Positions 56,471-64,000 of a stretch of DNA of 64,000 bases are shown piece by piece. Positions within the stretch are counted from its first letter, which is position 1; each line of letters starts with the position of its first letter. The notes beneath the pieces are model-generated. The model was not told the DNA's origin and ran no database searches. It was given only the letters and a program-made list of their open reading frames with translations. A program made the translations under genes and the position numbers. Source of the DNA: Blastomussa wellsi (taxonomy: Eukaryota > Cnidaria > Anthozoa > Scleractinia > Plerogyridae); contig OX393563.1 in the NCBI GenBank assembly GCA_947652115.1, forward strand, positions 11,345,006 to 11,409,005, written 5' to 3'.

Positions 56471-59400
56471 ATGGCGGACGACAACAGCGAATTGGTTCCC
56501 CTCGCGTCCGTTCTTTCGGAGTTTGACAGTGCTTTTGATCACCCAGAATTATATCTTAAACCTCCTGCTGTTCTTCAGAAGAACACGTTATCTGCAATCA
56601 AGCAAATATTTGACTTTTGCAAGAAAGATGAACAGCGTGGAAAGCGTTCTCTTGGAAGCACGTGCCCTTTACATGAACTGTTGGTGGAAAATTTTGACGA
56701 TGAACAGATATGGCAAGAAATTGAACTGCAGAATGCTCCTTTGTTGCGTACCCTAAAACAAGACGTTCACGATTTGAAGGAAAAAGCTAATCAGCTTTCT
56801 CTCTTGTCAGGAAATAGTGAATCAGTGGAAGGAAATCAATTACGAGCAGATTTAGACGATAGTTATCTTGAAATTGTTGGTGAAAATCCCAGTGGATTTG
56901 TGAAGAGTGCATCAGAAAGTTACACAGAAAGTGACAGTGTTGAGGAAGGATATAGTCCTGATGAAAATTCTGACGATCAAACAGATGATGGTGGCAGTGT
57001 TAACGATGATGAAAATAATGAGGATGATGATGATGATAATAATGACTACAATGATGATAATAATGACCAGAGAAAATTAAAGATTTCTGGTAATAATAGC
57101 AAGAAACAAAATCCATCAAAGAAAAAAACTCAGGTTGACGACACATTCTTCAAGCTTTCTGATATGCTTCAGTTTTTAGACAAAGAAGACAAAAGATATG
57201 AAAGAGCACATAGAAAGAGCAGTGAGCAGAAAAAGCAAAGTGATGATGATGATGATGAGAGTGATAGTGAACCTGTTGATTACTTTATTGACATAGACAG
57301 TGATGACTCAGAAAAAGAGGAAGATGAAGAGTGGAACAAAGCTCTTGGTGTTACAGAGTCACTTCTGGGAAGGTGCATATAATGAATCTGTGCTCTGTGC
57401 ATTTTTTTTATACAAAGAAAACAAATTTATTTATAGACAATGCTAAGCATGATAGCTAGTATATAAAGGAGAGGTTTGCATGTTTTTCTTTCTCTCTCTC
57501 GAAAGCCATGGGTCAAGGGTACACATAAAGGTCCTGGTTTTTTGACAACTACTGTATGCTGGGTATTGTATTGACATATTTACTACTGGGGATAACCCTG
57601 TGCAACCCCCAGGGCATCTAGAAAGCTACAATTTAACAAAATTCTTTCTTCTATTGGTTAGTGTGGTGGACTCTGGATCTGGCTACTGGTGCATTTACTA
57701 CTGGGGGGTAACCCTGCGATGGACTAGCATCCCATCAAGGAGGGAGTAGAAATACTCTCTGGCGCTTCATGCTAAGGAAACCGGGATAAGCTCCGGCCTG
57801 ATGGGCCACTAGGCTCGTATGCAGACTTCACGTGTATAATGAAAATAAAATCACCATTTGACTAGAGCTGTCCACGACTTTATTTGACTGAACTAAGTAC
57901 TTGTAGAAATACCTAATGAGGTCTCTGTTATTCTTTCTGTGTGAGTAGAAAAAGGGAGTTAACACGGAAAGACAAGAAGAGCAGAAAGTCTGCCAGGAAA
58001 ATGAAGTATGCAGACTTCTTTGATCCCCCTGATGGAGAAACGAGTGAAGATAAAGGGAGTAGAGAAGAAAGTGAAGAGGATGATGAAAATGAAGCAGATA
58101 AGGAGATGGAAGTCGATGAAGATGCAGATGAGGAAATAGAGGATGATAATGATGCTGTTAGCAGTGAGGATGAAGTGGACACTGATGAAGAAAAGTCGAA
58201 AGCAATCTCAAACTTTGAGAAGAAACAACATAAGGTAACGTTTATATTACACACGAGTAAAATGAATAAAGGTCAAAATAGTCAGATCTGTATTTTTCTT
58301 TGTTTAAGGATTAAGCAAAGAAAAATATCAATCAAAATAGTTTGAGATCATTCTTGCCTGAATTTCATTTTCCATGATTATTGTTTTGGTGTGTGACATC
58401 AGATTGACCAGGTGCCATTCTGGTGGCTTTTTTCTCAAATAGAATGGACCAATCATTCATATAAATGCATCAATATAAATTCCACCTGTTCATTTACAGC
58501 TTAAAGGGAAAATTGAAAAACTGGAGAAAGCCAACTTAGCTCAAAAACCCTGGCAGATGTCAGGAGAGGCTGGTGGTAATGTACGACCCATCAACAGCTT
58601 GCTTGAAGAAGATGTCAGCTTTGATCACACAACCACCACTGGTAAGAAATTCAAACCTAATACAACGACAGAGCCAGAGGGGATAACAAGGGGTGGGGGA
58701 AAGGTGTTTTTGTGTTTTTTAGCACAAAAAAGATCAGTATTGTATTAATTTTTTCTTATGGTGGGACTACTGTGATGCAAATAGTTTTGTTGAAAATTAT
58801 ACATTGATTGTGTTGTTCAGGTTTTCAAACTTATACTCGTGTTATCCTTGGTTCAGCTCCAGATATAACAGAAGAGACGACTCAAAACCTTGAAGACATA
58901 GTAAAACAAAGGATCAAAGATGAGGTATGTTCATCACCACAAACTAAACATTTAGAACCCATTACCTGCTGACAATTTTAAAAGATAAAGGACAAATGCA
59001 AGGCCATGTAAGTGCATTGTGGCTGTAATGCAGACAACAAATGGAAGGAAACGTTGGTGTAATCTTGTAATATTTCGATATAATTCTATATCATCTTCAG
59101 ACTAAGTTAACATACAAGTTAGTAGCAGAACTAGAATTTTAAATACTAAAGGATGGTAATTATGATAGTTTAAAAGTGAGGAAATATTGACACACTAAAA
59201 TAAATGACAGTTTGTTCAGTTAGAAAATTTATTTATTGGTCAGTGATAGTCAGCTAGCTCTACATGGGAATTCTGGAAACTATGAAGTTGCCATTCTAAC
59301 CCTTGCATTGTGTTCTTTGGCAAGACACGTCACTCTCGCAGTGTCTCTCTCCACCCAGGAGTGTATACAAGTATACAGAATGATGGAGTAGTCTGCATTG

Positions 59401-60947
59401 GACTAGCATCCCATCCAGGAGGAGAAAGCAATCCTCCTAGCCACTTCATGCTACAGAAACCGGAGTTCAGTGCTAGGAACAATATTTATTTAACCTCTTT
59501 TTACTTCAAGACTCTAAGCATTGCATTGCATTGTGCCAGTCTCTAGCAGCATACTTTTTTCTTTATTTTCTTTATTTATTCAATGAATGTCACACGCACT
59601 ACTTACAACACTGATACAGCTACTTACAATTCAAGTACAGTTGCTCAGGCTACCTGCAAAACTATTTACACAATACAAAGACCTACGGTATAGACATTAT
59701 TGACACAACTAGCAAAAAAAAACAAGCAGCTTGCAGTATAACTTACACTATTTAATTACCTGATAAAAACGGACAAACAAACTTATTATTTTGAAGGGTA
59801 AACTAACAGTGTACTTAGTTTCATCATTGTTTCCTTTAGACAGTACATTTATTGTTGAGATTTCTGATTACTTTAGGCATGGGATGATGTGGAACGTAAA
59901 GTAAAGCCAGTCATGGAGCCATTTGAGTACAAGAAAAAACTACCACTGGATCAAGAAAAAAGTAAATTAAGCCTCAGTCAAATCTACGAGCAGGAGTACC
60001 TCAAACAAACACAGGTACTGTGAATAACAAACTTCAAATAAAATTGCATTTGGAGAATAAATTATGGATAATGCACATCGCAGATGTCCGTTTGTGTAAC
60101 ATTACACAGTGCTTACAGTATCCTCGGTTGAATAACTGGTTTAATATCATGGGTGACAAATTACTCCTTAATTTTGGTTCAAAATTTCAGTGTTAATTTG
60201 TAATTTCACATGTGAAATTGTAAAATTGCCATGGCAACATTTGGTGCGAAATTTCTTGATACAATAAACAAGTCAAAAACCTACCATTACCATAATAATA
60301 ATAATAATAATGATAATAATAAATTCAATATTTAACCAGGATAACCCTTCAGTACAAAGTACTGATCATCGGGATTCAAATCCGTACCTCTGCGATACCG
60401 GTGCGATGCTCTACCAACTGAGCTATGAATGCGGTTTTGCGTTATTTTTGGTGCGGTTTTGCGGTAATTTTTATTTCAAATCACGGTATTGCGGTTTTAA
60501 AACACTAAGCGGTTTGTGGTTATTACAACCTTTAAGTCGCGGTTTTCGGTGAAAAAAAGTGTCTGCGGTGAAAAAAAAACCTACCATTGAGAGTTAATTT
60601 CACTGGCGTTTATAATCATTTCCTAATTTCACTTGTCACCATTTCATTACCCATACAAATTTCGGATGGGGTGGTCCTGTTTTGAGCCCTCACTGGGTTC
60701 ATTTGTGTTGTTGGCCCATGTACATGTATGTGTGGTCCCGGTGAATTTAATGCTGTGGGTTGGGGGGGGGACCCTGGGATGGGCTAGTATCCCACCCAGA
60801 GAGAAGAAGACGTATTCCTAGTCATTTCATTCTTCAGAAATCGAGGGAAAGCCCCAGCCTGGTGAGCCACTAGACCGCAGACCATCACCTCAGAACTTTA
60901 AGTATAAGTGAGAAAAATTATTGGTAGTTGAATGGTAACAGGTAATT

Positions 60948-60990
<43 letters not shown>

Positions 60991-63435
60991 TCAATATTTA
61001 ACCAGGATAACCCTTCAGTACAAAGTACTGATCATCGGGATTCGAATCCGTACCTCTGCGATACCGGTGCGATGCTCAACCAACTGAGCTATGAAGCCAC
61101 ACATTGGGAGCCACAAATTTCGAGGCTTCTTTAATTGCAATTGCTTAAATTGGAAATTCACTGCGATGATCATCTGTCAGTTTCATCTACATCCGCAGTT
61201 CATATAATTATGAATTATTTCATATACTTTACGTCACTTCACTCCTCACGGGACAATATGAACTCAATAAATTAATTGATCTCGCTCCCAATGTGTGGCT
61301 TCATAGCTCAGTTAGTAGAGCATCGCACCGGTATCGCGGAGGTACGGATTCGAATCCCGATGATCACCTCTCAGTTTCATCTACATCCGCAGTTCATATA
61401 TGAATTATTTCATATACTTTACGTCACTTCACTCCTCACGGGACAATATGAACTCAATAAATTAATTGATCTCGCTCCCAATGTATGGCTTCATAGCTCA
61501 GCTGGTAGAGCATCCCACCGGTACCGCGGAGGTCATGGGTTCGAATCCCGTTGAAGCCCTGAATTTTTTCAGGCTTCTTTAATTCCAATTGCTTAAATTG
61601 GAAATTCACTGTGATGATCGTCTCTCAGTTTCATATATGCACTTCATATATGAATTATTTCACATACTTTACGTCACTCATTGATAGCAAAGCTTAGGAA
61701 AAGCCCCAAGGCCAGTACTCTACCCAATCATGAATCGGTGGTACCAAGTTTATTGCGCTGTAGCAACGTAAGCCCCAACCACGCAGACAAAGATTTTATA
61801 CATGTTTATTATTTTAATTAACTTATTTTTTGTTGTATAGGCGGAAGCTGAAGAGAAAGAGAATGAAGAGCACGTTGAAATCAAAGCCTTGATGTCGAAA
61901 CTGTTTGCCAAGCTTGATGCCTTATCTAACTTTCATTTTACTCCCAAACCGGTAAGCCATCTTTGGAACACGTGCATTTTCATGTATTTCGCACCCTCGC
62001 CAGACTTAGCTCTTGCTACAAGCACTATCAACGGTTACTCAGTTTAACATAAGAAGAACGAAGCAAAAAGAATCGCTTAAGGGCGACCTATGCGTGAACG
62101 ACATGCAGGGTAAATATCATTGGCAAGACTTTTAGAAAAATCTACGCCCGCAATAAAGATCCGGTAGACTCTATTGGAGTGTTGCTATCACCTAGATTAA
62201 AAAAATAGGGTTAGATCGGGCTGGAGTAAAATTTAAGTGATATCGCATAATATTGAGCATTACAGGACACTGGTGTGAAGTATATGACGTAATTCATATT
62301 TGAATTACCGAACGCAAATCATTTTACCCTTAAATTCTCATAATACAAATCAAACAAAGCAAGAAATATGGCAGGATTCGCAAGCGGTTCCATATTTCCG
62401 ATGGAAATTCACTGCGATGATCACTTCTCGCTTTCAGTACAGAACACTGGCGCGAAAAGAAGTGATGTTGAATGTTTTTATTATTTTTCCCCGAGAACAA
62501 CAAATTTTGACAAGTTGAAGGAGGGGGGCGTAAGGGTTTGCGGTGATGCGGTTTTGCGTTATTTTTGGTGCGGTTTTGCGGTAATTTTTATTGCAAATCG
62601 CGGTATTGCGGTTTTAAAACACTAAGCGGTTTGCGGTTATTACAACCTTTAAGTCGCGGTTTTCGGTGAAAAAAAGTGTATGCGGTGATAACACTCTTTA
62701 GAACGGTCGGCATTTGGTTAGTAGTAAATAGGAAGGAATGCATTTTGTTCCGCTATACTAAATCGAAACATCCCAATTATTAATGCTGTGGAATACCGAT
62801 TTCTCGAATTGAAGCGAGATTTCTAGGGTACAATTGCATTGTTTGACTGAAGAAAGCGAACCCCGTTTCAAGTTTAAATATTGAAAGGAAATTCGGTGTA
62901 AATCACTATAAACTTTGGTTCAAGAATTAAGGTGTTTTTGTCTTTGTTTCAGCCCAAACCAGAGCTTAAAGTTGTCAGTAATGTGCCCGTGATGTCGTTA
63001 GAAGAAGTCGCCCCGTTGGCTGTAAGCGACGCGATGATGTTGGCTCCGGAGGAAATCCACGAAAAGAAGAAAGAAGAGAAAGGAAGTACGGAGAAAACAG
63101 ACACTGATAGAAAACGCGAGCGGCGAGCAAAGAAAAGAAGGCAACATGAACGAGCAGCGGCGAGAGACAAGCGGAGAAAATTGGTGGAAAAACTCAACCC
63201 TGGCCTCGGGAACAAACACTCTAAAAAGGCTGCGCTGAAGAAGTTTGAAAAGGATCACAAATCTTCGAAAAATGTGTCGATGATGAAAGACGACGGGAAT
63301 GATAAGCCGATGAAGTCGTCGTCAGCTTTCTTCTCTCGTCTTCAAGACGAGGTCAGAGATCAAGTTAAAGCAAAGAAAGAAACGAAGAGAAAGAAAGAGA
63401 AGTCCGCTGTAAAAGTATCGCAGCTGAAACTTTGA
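56471..63435 (+). CDS. MPHOSPH10: MPHOSPH10 (U3 snoRNP protein Mpp10), complete, seven exons
   Basis: Exons 56471-57372, 57949-58234, 58500-58641, 58857-58924, 59877-60014, 61841-61951 and 62953-63435 (TGA). They total 2130 nt, 709 residues (human about 681), with phases 2, 0, 1, 0, 0, 0. The start is the strong ATG in ACCAACATGGCGG; the frame is open upstream to 56282, but that part looks like 5' leader. Landmarks: [16 protein letters not shown], a long acidic run with GAT-repeat codons (57000-57070), [49 protein letters not shown] with [71 protein letters not shown], and a basic tail [17 protein letters not shown]. Mpp10 with Imp3 and Imp4 acts in the SSU processome in the nucleolus for 18S rRNA maturation. 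All conserved blocks are present, so the gene looks functional. Confidence 0.95.
57688..57835 (+). repeat. Dispersed SINE-like repeat, copy 2
   Basis: GGGGTAACCCTGCGATGGAC, TAGCATCCCATC, GAGTAGAAATACTCTC and GGCCTGATGGGCCACTAGGC occur in the family order. It lies in MPHOSPH10 intron 1, directly before exon 2. Confidence 0.65.
59298..59475 (+). repeat. Dispersed SINE-like repeat, copy 3
   Basis: TTTGGCAAGACACGTCAC, GGACTAGCATCCCATCCAGG and GCCACTTCATGCTACAGAAA are in family order. MPHOSPH10 intron 4. Confidence 0.6.
60296..60432 (-). repeat. tRNA-derived SINE with (ATT)n tail, copy A
   Basis: The minus strand reads TTCATAGCTCAGTTGGTAGA (A box), ACGGATTTGAATCCCG (B box), then GATCAGTACTTTGTACTGAA, a body, and a (TTA)n tail. 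Its head abuts a partial GCGGTTT element at 60428. Confidence 0.75.
60428..60575 (+). repeat. Partial copy of GCGGTTT element
   Basis: TGCGGTTTTGCGTTATTTTT, GGTATTGCGGTTTTAAAAC and GTCGCGGTTTTCGGTG match the copies at 54650 and 62518. Both termini are missing. Confidence 0.7.
60740..60890 (+). repeat. Dispersed SINE-like repeat, copy 4
   Basis: GGGACCCTGGGATGGGCTAG, TATCCCACCCAGAG, ATTTCATTCTTCAGAAATCG and CAGCCTGGTGAGCCACTAGA are in family order. MPHOSPH10 intron 5. Confidence 0.55.
60953..61100 (-). repeat. tRNA-derived SINE with (ATT)n tail, copy B
   Basis: Same structure as copy A: on the minus strand GGCTTCATAGCTCAGTTGGT, GGATTCGAATCCCGATGATC, the AGTACTTTGTACTG hairpin, the body and a long (TTA)n tail. 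Divergently oriented to the tRNA-like units at 61297 and 61487. Confidence 0.75.
61297..61362 (+). repeat. tRNA-like unit, 3' acceptor arm lost
   Basis: GGCTTCATAGCTCAGTTAGT and GGATTCGAATCCCGATGATC: A and B boxes are present, but the 3' end does not pair with the 5' GGCTTCA. Confidence 0.6.
61487..61558 (+). tRNA. tRNA-like sequence or tRNA pseudogene (72 nt)
   Basis: GGCTTCA at the start pairs fully with TGAAGCC at the end (7-bp acceptor stem). The D arm AGCTCAGCTGGTAGAGC and T arm GGGTTCGAATCCC are canonical. The anticodon arm TCCCACCGGTACCGCGGA pairs only at its outer three positions, so an anticodon cannot be assigned. Because related units nearby are clearly repetitive, this is most likely the tRNA head of a SINE or a pseudogene rather than a working tRNA gene. 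Confidence 0.35.
62518..62725 (+). repeat. Left half of a GCGGTTT element
   Basis: GAGGGGGGCGTAAGGGTTTG gives the terminal GGGGGCGTAAGGG end, followed by TGCGGTGATGCGGTTTTGCG and further units up to AGAACGGTCGGCATTTGG. The right terminus is absent. MPHOSPH10 intron 6. Confidence 0.7.
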
Positions 63436-64000
63436 TCGTAAACCTTTCCGTTACTAGATTTTGACAACATGGAATGCTACAAATGAACCAACCAGGGAAA
63501 AGTTATTCAGCCACGTACCTGATTGGCTGGGAAAATAATAGCTTCGTTTTGATTGGTTACAGCAAATTGCACGTGACAAAAAATTGATGAAAATGACAAA
63601 AATTGTTTCAAGTACCGCTATTCCGGTATACATGCATGGAAGACAGCGCGGACTGCCATTTTGGAGGGCCTCAATGGGGTAGTGGCTTTTACGGTTAACG
63701 GTTAACTTTGGCTTTTTTACGGCTTACGGTTAATTTTGTTCCATTACGGTTAACAGGAGAAGTTTAAAAATAATTGCTATTGTTTTAAGAAGTTAAATAT
63801 TAATTTCCATTGTTGTAAAACATACTGAAAGTCTTTGGACCATTTTGAGATAAAAAAGTATTTTTTGTGTGTGTGTACACTCCCAGTGATACAAGAGCTG
63901 TCAAAACGTCTGTCAACTCGCGCAACGACGCGACAAATTATGCAGACACTTACGGCACTTCCGGTTTCGATCGGCTTTTCTCGCTACCAGAACACATAAA
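63436..64000. other. Region downstream of MPHOSPH10 with ACGGTTA repeats
   Basis: This is the 3' UTR and spacer. At 63680-63755, TTACGGTTAACGGTTAACTT, TTACGGCTTACGGTTAATTT and ATTACGGTTAACAGG iterate an ACGGTTA motif, reminiscent of the GCGGTTT elements. No gene is visible. Confidence 0.5.

Larger units (their letters stand above)
61170..61690 (+). repeat. Tandem ~190-bp units carrying tRNA-like heads
   Basis: CAGTTTCATCTACATCCGCA, TGAATTATTTCATATACTTT, ACGTCACTTCACTCCTCACG and GGACAATATGAACTCAATAA recur at about 61176 and 61371, and partly at 61624. The first two are each followed by a tRNA-like sequence. This is a partially duplicated repeat in MPHOSPH10 intron 5. Confidence 0.7.

Noticed and set aside
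61487..61558. Functional tRNA gene
   Set aside because: Acceptor, D and T arms are good, but the anticodon stem pairs poorly and related units nearby are repetitive; kept only as tRNA-like.

Overview
The window is animal nuclear DNA. Its genes are split by GT-AG introns, it is AT-rich, and it holds orthologs of metazoan families: an ATP11-class P4-ATPase, a GOLM1/CASC4-type Golgi protein, an ETS factor, an ENPP ectophosphodiesterase, an APBA/X11/Mint adaptor and MPHOSPH10. It is dense in short foldback elements, tRNA-derived SINEs and a 5'-truncated non-LTR retroposon. From gene style and repeats I infer a marine invertebrate, most likely an anthozoan cnidarian such as a stony coral. That is inference; no species marker was seen.

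Layout. 1-916: last coding exon of an ATP11-like flippase (+). 4669-14818: a GOLM1/CASC4-like type II Golgi membrane protein (+). It has two similar first exons 2.4 kb apart that end in the same phase and can both join the same downstream exons; an intron carries a LINE fragment with an intact target-site duplication. 18547-20299: a broken gene (-) for a HypX/HoxX-type protein (formyltransferase plus enoyl-CoA-hydratase-like), followed at once by a 20-bp minisatellite. 21.3-27.4 kb: gene-poor, repeat-rich. 27414-28941: compact two-exon ETS gene (-). 30314-31747: intronless ENPP gene (-); a perfect 120-bp copy of part of it lies 1.6 kb away in the end of a foldback element. 33924-40296: APBA-like gene (-) with PTB and two PDZ domains, probably continuing in exons up to 47430. 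48758-54089: unrecognised, very acidic then lysine-rich protein (-). 56471-63435: complete seven-exon MPHOSPH10 gene (+), with SINEs and other repeats in its introns.

The genes do not form one pathway; they are independent housekeeping and signalling genes. What ties the window together is repeat activity. At least five TTAA-flanked foldback elements are present, two of them sharing one TTAA. Elements sit within 12-19 bp of splice donors in two genes, and families built on short iterated motifs (GCGGTTT, GCGGATT, ACGGTTA) recur.

All exon boundaries were read by eye from splice consensus and reading phase. No alignment, RNA data or database search was available.
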